Below, one piece after another: positions 43,113-52,678 of a stretch of 64,000 bases of DNA. Source of the stretch: Chitinophaga agrisoli (GTDB lineage: Bacteria; Bacteroidota; Bacteroidia; Chitinophagales; Chitinophagaceae); the NCBI RefSeq assembly GCF_008386695.1, contig NZ_VUOC01000002.1, forward strand, positions 1,356,481 to 1,420,480, given 5' to 3'. Every line of letters starts with the position of its first letter. Positions within the stretch are counted from its first letter, which is position 1. The position numbers were made by a program, and so were the translations under genes. Under the pieces are notes generated by a model. That model worked only from the letters and a program-made list of their open reading frames with translations, did not search any database and was not told the DNA's origin.

Positions 43113-46100
43113 TTAGAATGTTGCCTGTATGCCGCCCAGCATCTGGATGGTAGACGGGTAAAAGTCCAGCTTATAACCGTCTTTTATATTGCCTTGTACA
43201 CCGGGTGTTAAGCCGTTCACAGGGTACAGGTCCGGGTCGCCGCCTGTAAAGCTGGTAAAGGTATGCAGGTTGCTTACGGCTGCATAGATCCTTAGCGCCT
43301 GCAGGTATTTAGAGTTGATCTGGAGGTTATAACCCAGCGTTATGTTGTCGATCTTGACAAAAGAGCCTGACTCCAGGTAATAATCTGAAGGACGCAATGT
43401 GGTTCCCGCCTGTGTGATCTTCGCATATTTGTTGCCCGGATCATAGGCTGATTTTAAGGTATTGGAGCCGGCTTGCGCAACCGGGGTACCTAAGTAAAAC
43501 GCCCGCATGTTGAACAACTTGTAACCAAAGTTGCCGCGAAGGAAGATGTTAAGGTCCCAGTTCTTATACGTGAACTGATTACCCAGCGAGCCCGTGAATT
43601 TAGGCAGACCATTGCCTACAAACTGGTAATCATCCCTGCTCGTTTGGTTGGCCGGTACAATCGTTCCATCTTTTTTATAAGCCAGCAGAGAGCCGTCTTT
43701 ATCTATACCCGCGGATCTTAACATATAAAAATCCCCGATACGGTGGCCTTCCTGCAAACGCTGGATCTCACCGGGCGTACCTGGCGAAGGCAAACCAGCC
43801 ACATCCTGGAAGGGAGCGCCCTGGTACAATGCATTGGAGAAGGAAACGAATTTGTTACTATTATAAGCGGTGGTAAAGGATACGTTATAGTTAAACGCCC
43901 TGTTCCGTATTACCGCTGCGCTCAGCTGGATCTCCAGGCCGGAGTTCTTCATGGTTCCTACATTCGTAAATGTTTTCGCCTGCGCGTTCGGTGGCAGCGG
44001 CACATTATAGTCGCCCAACAGGTCTTTGTTGGTACGTACATAATAGTTCACGGAACCGGATATACGGCTGTCAAATATTTCAAAGTCAACGCCTACGTTA
44101 AAGTTGATCGCTTTTTCCCAGCCCAGCAGGGGGTTAATGTTCTGTGAGGGGCCATATACCTGGTAAGGCACTCCGTTAAAGGTGAAATAACCGTACCCGC
44201 CATATAAAAGCAGGGATTTATAGCTGTCAAAATCCTGGTTGCCCGTTATACCATAGTCCGCCCTCAGTTTCAGGTCGTTCAACCAGCTGATCCTGTTCTG
44301 CATAAACCCTTCATCAGAAATACGCCAGGCAACTGACACCGCCGGGAAATTCCCCCATTTGCTATTGAGGCCAAATTTTGAGGAGCCTTCGTGGCGGAGG
44401 CTGGCGGTCAGGATATACTTATTATCAAAATCATAGTTTATCCTGCCGTAGAATGCCGCCAGTTTGGAATCATTCTGGGTAGAGGATACTGCATCCTGCC
44501 CATAGCCCGCGCCGCCGCCATTATAGGTACCTGAGCCCAGGTTGTTCCACTGGTAGAAATCAAACGGGATATCGTAGTTATGAGCTTTGAATTGCTGGTA
44601 GTTGAAGTAGCTGTAAGAATAGCCCCCGAGTACCTTAAAGTGATTCTTTTTAATATCGAGCGCGTAGTTGACCGTCCATTCCAGGTTCCGCTGATCGTTG
44701 TCTATCTGTTCCTGGGAGGCCTCGTTTGTTTTAGTGGTCAGATCGGAATGCACAACGGTTGTCAGTGTAGACGGGCTGAAATTCAGATTCTTGTAGGACG
44801 ATTTGATATTAGATACTGTTACCGTAGAATACAGATTCTTCAGAAGATTCACCTTCAGGGAGCCGCTCATATCCAGTTCCTTTATCTCTGCCTCGCTCTT
44901 TATAAGCTTGGCCCTTTCAACCGGGTTATTTGCGTTGAAGGGCTGGTTGTTAATAAAATTATATCCCACGCCATCGTAGACAGGTATAGTAGGGTTCAGC
45001 GTGATCGCATTGGTAAAATTGCCCTTGTCAGCGTTGCTGGTATGCATATACCGGGGCGCCACGTTCAGCGAAACCGTATATACATCGCTTTTGGAGGTAT
45101 GGTTCAGGTTCACACGGGCGCCATATTCCTTTTTATTGGCGCGCAGATCGATCCCGTTGGCATACCGGTAGTCGCCGGAGGCAAAATAGTTATCCTTTGC
45201 CGTTCCGCCGGAGATCTGTACCGTATGTTTCTGCGCATAGGCCACGGAACGGGTAACCGATTTTATCCAATCCGTGTTACCTCCAAAGTCGGTAGCCTGG
45301 GATTGCGGCACATTCACCCGGTACTTACGGAACTCGTCGGCTGTAAGCAGATCCGGCGCCATGGTCAGTTTATCCATGGTGAAATAGCCGTTGTACACCA
45401 GCTTTGATTCGCCTGTGCCTTTTTTGGTAGTAATAATAATAACGCCATTACTACCACGGGTACCATAGATAGCCGAAGCGGCGCCGCCTTTCAGCACGTC
45501 AATAGACTCTATATCATTTTGGTTAATATTATCAATATTACCACCCGGCACCCCGTTTATAACGTACAAGGGGCCCAGGCCCGCGCTGCGGGACGACACT
45601 CCGCGCAGCTGGATATCCGGCATGGAGTTCGGATCTGCAGTGGCGGTGTTGGAGATAGTCAATCCCGCTACTTTTCCCTGGAGAGCCATCAGCGGGTTAT
45701 TGGCAGCGACGGTTTTCAGATCCTTGGCGCTCACGTGTGTGATGGCGCTGGATACCTCTTTCCTGGATAATGTACCATAACCCACACTTACTACCTCAAC
45801 GCCTTCAAGATTCTGGCTTGACGCCGACAGCTTCACTGTTATGGCGCCCTGGTCGGTCACAGGGATCGTCTGTGTAGTGTAATTAAGAGAAGAAACGATC
45901 AACTGACGGGCATCTGCCGTCAACGTTAACCGGAAAGTACCATTTCCATCAGTGGCGGTACCCGTACTACCGCCTGCAATTCTGACAGTCGCCCCGGGTA
46001 TGGGAGTACCGGTAGCGGCATCAATCACTTTTCCATCTATGACCCTGTTTTGCGCAATTGCCGGAAGTACGAGGGCAAAAATGAGCGCGAGAGTACTCGA

Positions 46101-46160
46101 TAATCGTAGAATTTTTGTTAGCATAACAAGTCTGCTTAATTGGTTCATAAACGCGGACAT
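43113..46160 (-). CDS. SusC-family TonB-dependent transporter of the alpha-glucan locus
   Basis: Outer-membrane oligosaccharide transporter of about 1015 residues. The frame starts at 46160, but ATG 46148 or ATG 46124 may be used; the signal peptide LSSTLALIFALVLPAIAQ is kept in all cases. Next come the carboxypeptidase-like domain (VIDGKVIDAATGTPIPGATV), the VEVVSVGYGTLSRKEVSSAI segment, the plug (PLYVINGVPGGNIDN, GGAASAIYGTRGSNGVIIIT) and the barrel ending QATF. There is no STN domain, and control is by the divergent SusR-like protein, not by sigma/FecR. Confidence 0.94.
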   Translation of the reverse strand: MSAFMNQLSRLVMLTKILRLSSTLALIFALVLPAIAQNRVIDGKVIDAATGTPIPGATVRIAGGSTGTATDGNGTFRLTLTADARQLIVSSLNYTTQTIPVTDQGAITVKLSASSQNLEGVEVVSVGYGTLSRKEVSSAITHVSAKDLKTVAANNPLMALQGKVAGLTISNTATADPNSMPDIQLRGVSSRSAGLGPLYVINGVPGGNIDNINQNDIESIDVLKGGAASAIYGTRGSNGVIIITTKKGTGESKLVYNGYFTMDKLTMAPDLLTADEFRKYRVNVPQSQATDFGGNTDWIKSVTRSVAYAQKHTVQISGGTAKDNYFASGDYRYANGIDLRANKKEYGARVNLNHTSKSDVYTVSLNVAPRYMHTSNADKGNFTNAITLNPTIPVYDGVGYNFINNQPFNANNPVERAKLIKSEAEIKELDMSGSLKVNLLKNLYSTVTVSNIKSSYKNLNFSPSTLTTVVHSDLTTKTNEASQEQIDNDQRNLEWTVNYALDIKKNHFKVLGGYSYSYFNYQQFKAHNYDIPFDFYQWNNLGSGTYNGGGAGYGQDAVSSTQNDSKLAAFYGRINYDFDNKYILTASLRHEGSSKFGLNSKWGNFPAVSVAWRISDEGFMQNRISWLNDLKLRADYGITGNQDFDSYKSLLLYGGYGYFTFNGVPYQVYGPSQNINPLLGWEKAINFNVGVDFEIFDSRISGSVNYYVRTNKDLLGDYNVPLPPNAQAKTFTNVGTMKNSGLEIQLSAAVIRNRAFNYNVSFTTAYNSNKFVSFSNALYQGAPFQDVAGLPSPGTPGEIQRLQEGHRIGDFYMLRSAGIDKDGSLLAYKKDGTIVPANQTSRDDYQFVGNGLPKFTGSLGNQFTYKNWDLNIFLRGNFGYKLFNMRAFYLGTPVAQAGSNTLKSAYDPGNKYAKITQAGTTLRPSDYYLESGSFVKIDNITLGYNLQINSKYLQALRIYAAVSNLHTFTSFTGGDPDLYPVNGLTPGVQGNIKDGYKLDFYPSTIQMLGGIQATF

Positions 46161-46586
46161 TCATCGTTCATCGCTGCAGCGGATGATTGGTGACGCCAAC
46201 CGCCGGTCATGGCGTTTTTATTGGCGGACCAAATTAAATCACTAATGAGGCGTGTGATCCCCTACCGGCGCCGCCCGGTACGAAAATCTAACCGTTTCTA
46301 AAATTATTTGTTTGATAACCAATTATTTATTTCGATCATTGCACTGGAAAATCTAACGCTTCGGGAGGCGTTTTTACTGGGTTATTGAACAAAAAGCGGC
46401 TATTTTTACCGCAACAGCATACGGAAATTGGTTTTCAGGCAGTATGGCCAAGGGGACAAAAATGGTCAGGCCACTGATTTTAGAGCGGGTTAAATTAATT
46501 TCGAATCGGGAAACATCATTTGGGGGACCACCGCTATATACGGCGGGAAAATTACGCATTACCTTAAAATTAGATCGCTGATCTAT
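46161..46586. promoter_or_regulatory. Divergent regulatory region of the alpha-glucan locus
   Basis: These 426 bases separate the SusC and SusR-like genes. They hold an 11-base direct repeat GAAAATCTAAC at 46282-46292 and 46347-46357 (65 bp apart), which may be the regulator site. Two small GC hairpins followed by T, ACGCC...GGCGTTTTT near 46192 and AACGC...GCGTTTTT near 46355, are also present. No clear TAnnTTTG box was found on either strand. Confidence 0.4.
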
Positions 46587-48197
46587 ATGAATAAAGTATT
46601 ATCTATTCTACTCCTTCTGCTTATATACATTAATGGATTTTCACAAACCAGTAAATCTGACAGTCTGCTAGGGGTGCTGAAATTTGAGCTGACCAGGGAA
46701 AACGCCTACAACCTGGACAAAGAAAAACGGATCAACCTATTGCGGTTTGAACTGCTGCAAACGGACAGCGCGGATTTTGATGCGCAGTTTGACCTCTATT
46801 CCCGGATCTTTGAAGAGTACCGCTCCTTCAAATTTGATTCTGCCTTTGCTTATGTGAGACGGATCATCCGCCTGTGCACCAAATTCGGGAAAGAGGACCG
46901 CCTGGTCCGGAGTAAGCTCCTGCTGGGAACTACGCTACTCAATTCCGGCTTTTTTAAGGAAGCTTTTGATGTTACCGGCGAAATAGACACGGCGATCCTG
47001 TCCCAGGCGCTAAAAACCGAATACCTGATCCTGCATGCGCGGCTGAATGCCGGTATTGCAGAATATGATAATGACGCTTACTTCTCCCCCAGCTATCGGA
47101 ACCAATCGGAGGCCGATTTTAAAAAGGCGGAGATCGTTACCCCTTCCAATGATTTTGAGCAGACCATTAACCAGGCCTTCCTGCCGGATTCCGTCAGGCA
47201 TCAAAAATTAACGGCGGACTATTTCTATGATTATATTATCCGCCGGCGCCTGCCGGAACATACTGTTGCCATGGTGGCCACCCGGATCAGTTTTGCCTAC
47301 ACGGGCCGGGACCGGGTCCGTTTTCTGGCGTTGGCCGCCATCAATGATATCCGTTCCTCCACCAAAGAAACGCTGGCCATATTTTTATTGGGACAGGAGC
47401 TGTTTAAAATGGATAACATCAATGACGCCTATATCTGCATGCAGGAGGCCGCCCGCAATGCCAAATTCTATGGCGCCAGGAACCGCGCGGTACAGATTGA
47501 ATCCATTCTGCCGCTGGTCGCCAGTAAACTGATCGATCAAAAACAACATGAAAAGGATAAGTTGCTTATTGGCCTGCTCCTGTTTTTGATCGTTGCCGTG
47601 GTATTATTCTTCCTGCTGGTGATCTACCGCAGGCAAATTTTACGGATCAAGGCCAATGAGCGGGTGATAAAGGAGAAAAACAGTGAATTGGAAACCGTGA
47701 ATGGGAAGCTTTGGGAATCTTCTAAGATCAAGGAGGAATTGATCGGGTTGTTCTTTAAGACCTGCTCATCATATATAGATACCTTAGATAAAATTAAACA
47801 TCAAACCCTGCATAATATCAAACTGGGGAAATATAAGGATGTTGGCCAGTTTTTAAACAATGTGCATATAGACGAGGAAAAAGGGAATTTATACAACATG
47901 CTGGATAGCGTATTTTTAACGATGTTCCCCAATTTCATTGCTTCTTTTAATACGCTGTTGAAAAAGGAAGACCAGATCTGGCCTAAGTCAGGAGAAACAT
48001 TGAATGCTACGCTGAGGATCTTTGCCCTGATGCGGTTGGGAATAAGCGAGCATGAGGCCATTGCCAAGATACTGGATTATAGCGTTAGTACGGTGTATAC
48101 GTATAAAACGCGGATCAAGTCGCGGGCATTGGTACCGGCAAATGATTTTGAGCAGAAGATAATGGAGATCAAGTTTATTGATAGTAATCAGTATTGA
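46587..48197 (+). CDS. SusR-like membrane-bound transcriptional regulator
   Basis: A 536-residue protein laid out like SusR of Bacteroides thetaiotaomicron. It has a signal or anchor segment (about 1-20), a periplasmic TPR-like helical region (about 25-320), one membrane helix at about 325-347, a coiled coil (KEKNSELETVNGKLWESSK) and a cytoplasmic C-terminal domain ending in a helix-turn-helix (LGISEHEAIAKILDYSVSTVYTY, key residues Ser, Val, Tyr). SusR activates starch genes on sensing maltose. This gene is divergent from SusC and probably senses an alpha-glucan oligosaccharide in the periplasm. Confidence 0.88.
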   Translation: MNKVLSILLLLLIYINGFSQTSKSDSLLGVLKFELTRENAYNLDKEKRINLLRFELLQTDSADFDAQFDLYSRIFEEYRSFKFDSAFAYVRRIIRLCTKFGKEDRLVRSKLLLGTTLLNSGFFKEAFDVTGEIDTAILSQALKTEYLILHARLNAGIAEYDNDAYFSPSYRNQSEADFKKAEIVTPSNDFEQTINQAFLPDSVRHQKLTADYFYDYIIRRRLPEHTVAMVATRISFAYTGRDRVRFLALAAINDIRSSTKETLAIFLLGQELFKMDNINDAYICMQEAARNAKFYGARNRAVQIESILPLVASKLIDQKQHEKDKLLIGLLLFLIVAVVLFFLLVIYRRQILRIKANERVIKEKNSELETVNGKLWESSKIKEELIGLFFKTCSSYIDTLDKIKHQTLHNIKLGKYKDVGQFLNNVHIDEEKGNLYNMLDSVFLTMFPNFIASFNTLLKKEDQIWPKSGETLNATLRIFALMRLGISEHEAIAKILDYSVSTVYTYKTRIKSRALVPANDFEQKIMEIKFIDSNQY

Positions 48198-48204
48198 GCA
48201 GGTG

Positions 48205-48705
48205 TTAACGATTGCTGTCTTCCGTTTGTTTATTCCAGATCCTTGCTACTTTTTCGATTTGTGCGCTTGTCATCTGTTGCGTCCGGATCACTGTCCGTAC
48301 GCCGTGTATCATTATCATTGAAGCTTTTCCTGTTTCTATGAAGTATCTGAAGTCCGATCCGTTGCTCAGTTTAATACGGCCGAATGTAAATATGCCGCAC
48401 CTATGCCCTTTAAACTCACCGTAAGACGAATCTGCAGCATCCAACAGGTTGCCCGTTATTTCAATTCCGTGTTCCCTCGTAATTAATTTTTGCGTTGTCA
48501 AAATACTAAAATTGTCATGGTCCAGAATAGTAGAGCAGATTATTAGCTCATTTTCCAGGTATTCCATTTTAAAACCAGGGTAGCTAGCTTCGAACTCCGC
48601 ATTGGATGGATAAAATTTAGTCCATTTATAGTCGTAAGGCTTCATTGTGCTCCTTTTGATCGCAGCAATGCAGATGTTGTGTATCGATTTGTCTGATTTT
48701 GTCAT
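48205..48705 (-). CDS. Hypothetical protein downstream of the RHS-like gene
   Basis: A cytoplasmic protein of about 166 residues, mixed alpha/beta, no signal peptide. A TTG at 48729 would overlap the stop of the previous gene, but ATG 48705 (MTKSDKSIHN) is a normal start, and ATG 48645 (MKPYDYKW) is a further option. Recognisable features are FYPSNAEFEASYPGF and a C-terminal helix (SAQIEKVARIWNKQ). It is last gene of the tail-fibre/RHS-like operon; such a position suits an immunity-type or accessory protein, but there is no direct evidence. Confidence 0.65.
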   Translation of the reverse strand: MTKSDKSIHNICIAAIKRSTMKPYDYKWTKFYPSNAEFEASYPGFKMEYLENELIICSTILDHDNFSILTTQKLITREHGIEITGNLLDAADSSYGEFKGHRCGIFTFGRIKLSNGSDFRYFIETGKASMIMIHGVRTVIRTQQMTSAQIEKVARIWNKQTEDSNR

Positions 48706-48725
48706 ATAATCTAATACTATTAGAT

Positions 48726-49325
48726 TCAACGATCAATAATGCTGGAAATAATGCTGCCCTTTTTTAGCGTAGTTTCAACAAAGTACATTGAACGCAACGG
48801 TGATGATGATTTAAAATCGGTTACGGCAATATCGCTAAAATTTCCTCCTTTATTAATAGGCGCCTTAGGGCTGGGATGGATCAGATCACCCATTTTCAGG
48901 TGATCCGATCCGTCTTTAAGCTTTATCCATTTCCCATTATTATAATCATAAACTATAATGCGGGCGTTTTCTCCCTCGTAACAGATCAGATAATTTATGA
49001 GACGTATCCTTTCTCCGTTCTTTCTTACTTCAATAACTGACCAATCCTTATTTCGCCAGTCAAAATCCGTACTGATCTGCTCCAGGAAGAGCCATCTCAA
49101 AGTTTTATCATTAAGGCTGCCAGGTTTGATCACCCAGATATCTGACATTGCGGTTAATGTGCTTTCATATAATTTCCTTTCATCCTCGCTGTCTGCCTGT
49201 TTTACAGCAGCATTCAGGGCGGCCAGGCTAATCTTATTCCAGTGATAGAATAAGTTGTAAATACCTGGATCCGACGAATAAAACACCCCTAATATACAGC
49301 AATAGCAACTGAATAGTATGTTCAT
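48726..49325 (-). CDS. Hypothetical exported or anchored protein downstream of the RHS-like gene
   Basis: A 199-residue protein beginning with a hydrophobic, cysteine-containing segment (MNILFSCYCCILGVFYSS) that may be a signal or lipoprotein leader. The rest is soluble with IWVIKPGSLNDKTLRWLFLE and a beta-rich C-terminus. It starts two bases after the stop of the RHS-like gene and its own end nearly touches the next gene, so all are co-transcribed. Family not recognised. Confidence 0.65.
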   Translation of the reverse strand: MNILFSCYCCILGVFYSSDPGIYNLFYHWNKISLAALNAAVKQADSEDERKLYESTLTAMSDIWVIKPGSLNDKTLRWLFLEQISTDFDWRNKDWSVIEVRKNGERIRLINYLICYEGENARIIVYDYNNGKWIKLKDGSDHLKMGDLIHPSPKAPINKGGNFSDIAVTDFKSSSPLRSMYFVETTLKKGSIISSIIDR

Positions 49326-49327
49326 TG

Positions 49328-52300
49328 TTATTGGGTAACAGGCTTCTGATATTGATAATCATACTGCTTCAGTATCTTACCATCCTGATCCCGGACCAGT
49401 TTTAACCTGCCGAAACCATCATACTCATAGGTATTTGTTCTGCCAGCCGGATCTGTAATGGTATTCACGCCATATAACGGGGAATACGCGTAAGTGGTAA
49501 TAAGGGCATTTTTTAACCTTGCATCCGTACGAAGCGGAGCAAGAAAATTCTTTACTGCCACATCTGTAGGGCTTACCTGGTTACCGAAGCTGGAAACGGC
49601 GGCTGCGCCTCCAAGCACACTCTCAACAGTGGCGTAATCAGCATTTTTGATCTCAGCTATAGGAAACTGACGGTTATAAGCCCATACAAAACATGTTGCC
49701 ATCCCATTTTCCTGACCAACCGATTGAGGGTTTTCTTTGTTGTCATATGCATAGTATCTTAACCGTACATCCACAGGATTAGCCTGGACTTGTGTCTGAA
49801 CCGTTTGCGGCAAAATAGAAACGGCGTTATTAGGCCAGTTTTTCTTGTAGTTGGTCGATAGCTTTTGTTGCATCACCTGGTTCACCTGTTGTTCTGTTTC
49901 TACAACAGGATTGATCATATTGCGGTTAAGCATATCCTGGTAAGGATCTGTTTGTCCGGCCGCCACCTTATCTGCCGGATAGGTATAGATTTCGACCACC
50001 GGCTGGTTCTTGCTATTTGTGAAATTCTTTTTCTTCACATAATAGTAATTGGGATCATATTCATTGCCGGTCGTAGTAGTGATAGTTTGCCCGGTTGCAG
50101 GATCCCGCTCTGTCACAACGGTGCTTTCAATATCCGTTCTGCCTGCCATGGGCAGATAGTCATTATATAAAAAAGCGATGGCAGGGTAATTCGCCACTTT
50201 AACGGAAGTATACCCTGCGTCAAAACCATCTGGCACATTATATAACACCGGCGCGATGGAATAGGAAGTAAAATTATGCAGCACTGCCTCGTCTGAATAA
50301 TTGGGCATCAATTTATCCGTATAGTTATAGGTGGTGGTTTTAACTATATTATCATTTGCATCATAAACTACCTCCTGTTTTAGAGATCCAAAAAGCCATG
50401 TGGCATTTGTTGCCGGCACAAATGGGAAATTACCGTTTGAACCGGTGCTGGCAGAAGAGAAAAAGCGCTCGATCTTACCATTGCTCTTACCATTATTTTT
50501 CAAATATTCAATGGTACGCCTGTAGGCGACAGGGCTTCCTGCAGTATACATAATATCGTAAGCAGAGGTACTTTGACGAAGACGGATCAACGGCGGCCCT
50601 CCCATATAAGTCTGGCCAGCCGACACTGACACATTCAGCAATCCTTCATAACGTGTCGTGTTGGTATAGGTGGGATAGGTTAAAAGGGCGCCTGAAGAAA
50701 GCCCATCCAGCCCTTTATATTCATATTCCCTTACTGAAACCGGGGTTGCAGAAATGCCGTCATAGTCAGAGATTTTCTTTGCCCGCAGCCCTCCAACATA
50801 TGGCTGTAAGTGGCTATATTCTATGGTGTGCGATGTTGCTGGCTGCTTTTCTTTCCATTTTAAGTAAACTGTTGCACTATAATTGGGAACAGTAAGCATG
50901 GTGTAGTAGAAGCGTATAGTGTATTGTGTACCCTTTACAAGGGTGGGAAGGTTGAAGGTAATAGAGGACGATTGACCAAAAATAGTGGTAAAGTCCCTTG
51001 AAACCAGAGGAATCCCGTTAGGCTGCAATATTTCAAATCTTAATGCGCAGCTGCCATTACAGCTCCCTGAGCTGTTGGGTTGCAGTGTCATAGTAAACTC
51101 ATTGGCATCCGGTTGCTCTCCATTGAATGTAAAATAGACATCCTGGTAGGAAGGCGTAGTATTTTGGGTGAACAAGGGATAGGATTGCACCTGGTCAATG
51201 TATGGCGGGCCTTCCACCACTACAGAAACATACTGGGTTAACCAGCCATCATAAGCCTCATTGGGCTCCATTTCAAATTCAGTCCAGCCTCCGGTGGGAT
51301 ACACCATCCTGGTTAGAGAGCCAGCCCGGCAAGCACTCGAGTCTGTATCCCGGTTAACGCCCGGCAGTTCGAATAATCCACCAACACCCGCGGGAATAAT
51401 TTCATGCGGGATCCTCCGTTCATGTTCCGAAAATATCCAGCCGGTGGGATAGCCCCAATGATCCTGATGATTATCCAGCCGTGGAGGTAAATAAGGTTTA
51501 TAAAAAAACTGGTAGGGGGCGTCTTGCACTTCCGCATTTAACCCGGCAAAGGGAATAACTTTTGTTAGCGTGGCCCTGCTGTTACTCAAGGAGTAATCCT
51601 GCTGGAGTATATATCCCCTCCCCAGCTGTTTATTAGGGTCCTGTATTAAGATCCTCGAAAGCAGATAATCCCCCGGCAAGTCAGTTCTTTGCGTAGTATT
51701 GTAAATGAATTGAATATTGAGCCCCTGCGGCAGGGAAATCTTTTTTAGCCTTTTTCCATAAACTTCCTGGTCATGGGCAGAATATGACCATAATACCCCA
51801 GGCGAGAGGGTTGGGACAAGATCAGTTGCCTCTGTTTCTGTTATAGATGTAGTATAACTGTTAATATGTGTATCGTCGTATTCCAGGGTAATATTATCCT
51901 GTCCGGATGGCGACTGAATAGCTGTCAGATACCAGGATGAAATAAACTGGCCATGCAGCGGCGCGCCGCCAAGCCATGTAACTTCATAAGCGCTGAAAGT
52001 ATATTTAACGCCATTTTCGTCGGTGATCGTAAACTTTGTGATCCCCGCATCTCCACCAGGCACTGAGTTGGGGGTTATCTCTTTTTCTATCTTCAGCTTC
52101 TGCGCATCTATCATTAAAACATCGCCGTTCCTTCCAATAACAAACCTTCCGGACCGGCCGTTAAAATTAAAGTTGAAAAGGTCCTCTTCAATATCAAGTA
52201 CCCTATTATAGGCCCTTACAAAAGGAGAGAACGAGGGGGAATTGTGAGGGTCGTTACCCGTTGCGCCATCAAAATATGGCGTATTCAAAAAGCCAGCGAA

Positions 52301-52657
52301 AGATTCGTCGGGAAGGCCCCTCATTACCCTGGATATCACACCACCGGCATTCAGCGCCCAGCCCAGGCCAATATTGGAGGCAACTTCATCTACTCTTACT
52401 CCTCCCTCATGATAGTCAAGTGATACCGCCAGCGATAGTCCGTTGTTTTTTCCGGCATATTGGTATATGGGAACGTTTATCTGCGGAATACCTGTTGCAG
52501 GCCCTACCGGTATATTACCAAATTTGGCAAAGGCGGCGGCGTTGGGAGCTGGCGGCGCCGGGTTGTCAAATGTTGGGTTAAGGTTATTAGGTGTTGTCTG
52601 GCTAAAAGCGGTTGTATAAAGCACAACCAGCAAACATGATATAAGGAACTTTCTCAT
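49328..52657 (-). CDS. Secreted RHS/YD-repeat-like protein
   Basis: An 1109-residue exported protein (signal peptide 1-19, TTAFSQ). The N-terminal region LNPTFDNPAPPAPNAAAFAK and the segment GIPQINVPIYQY are typical of large Bacteroidota RHS-like proteins. The middle is beta-rich with a cysteine pair SGSCNGSC. Only near the C-terminus is a clear YD repeat seen (GRTNTYEYDGFGRLKLVRD), and the protein stops 20 residues later. There is no hyperconserved RHS core end and no toxin domain, so either the shell is completed by another protein or the gene is a truncated member. It follows the tail-fibre-like gene by 21 bases. Confidence 0.85.
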   Translation of the reverse strand: MRKFLISCLLVVLYTTAFSQTTPNNLNPTFDNPAPPAPNAAAFAKFGNIPVGPATGIPQINVPIYQYAGKNNGLSLAVSLDYHEGGVRVDEVASNIGLGWALNAGGVISRVMRGLPDESFAGFLNTPYFDGATGNDPHNSPSFSPFVRAYNRVLDIEEDLFNFNFNGRSGRFVIGRNGDVLMIDAQKLKIEKEITPNSVPGGDAGITKFTITDENGVKYTFSAYEVTWLGGAPLHGQFISSWYLTAIQSPSGQDNITLEYDDTHINSYTTSITETEATDLVPTLSPGVLWSYSAHDQEVYGKRLKKISLPQGLNIQFIYNTTQRTDLPGDYLLSRILIQDPNKQLGRGYILQQDYSLSNSRATLTKVIPFAGLNAEVQDAPYQFFYKPYLPPRLDNHQDHWGYPTGWIFSEHERRIPHEIIPAGVGGLFELPGVNRDTDSSACRAGSLTRMVYPTGGWTEFEMEPNEAYDGWLTQYVSVVVEGPPYIDQVQSYPLFTQNTTPSYQDVYFTFNGEQPDANEFTMTLQPNSSGSCNGSCALRFEILQPNGIPLVSRDFTTIFGQSSSITFNLPTLVKGTQYTIRFYYTMLTVPNYSATVYLKWKEKQPATSHTIEYSHLQPYVGGLRAKKISDYDGISATPVSVREYEYKGLDGLSSGALLTYPTYTNTTRYEGLLNVSVSAGQTYMGGPPLIRLRQSTSAYDIMYTAGSPVAYRRTIEYLKNNGKSNGKIERFFSSASTGSNGNFPFVPATNATWLFGSLKQEVVYDANDNIVKTTTYNYTDKLMPNYSDEAVLHNFTSYSIAPVLYNVPDGFDAGYTSVKVANYPAIAFLYNDYLPMAGRTDIESTVVTERDPATGQTITTTTGNEYDPNYYYVKKKNFTNSKNQPVVEIYTYPADKVAAGQTDPYQDMLNRNMINPVVETEQQVNQVMQQKLSTNYKKNWPNNAVSILPQTVQTQVQANPVDVRLRYYAYDNKENPQSVGQENGMATCFVWAYNRQFPIAEIKNADYATVESVLGGAAAVSSFGNQVSPTDVAVKNFLAPLRTDARLKNALITTYAYSPLYGVNTITDPAGRTNTYEYDGFGRLKLVRDQDGKILKQYDYQYQKPVTQ

Positions 52658-52678
52658 CTTCTTATGTGTCGTAAGGAT

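Noticed and set aside
46190-46375. Hairpins with T-runs in the SusR-like/SusC gap
   Set aside because: They look like terminators on the plus strand, but no plus-strand gene ends there; kept only as part of the regulatory region.
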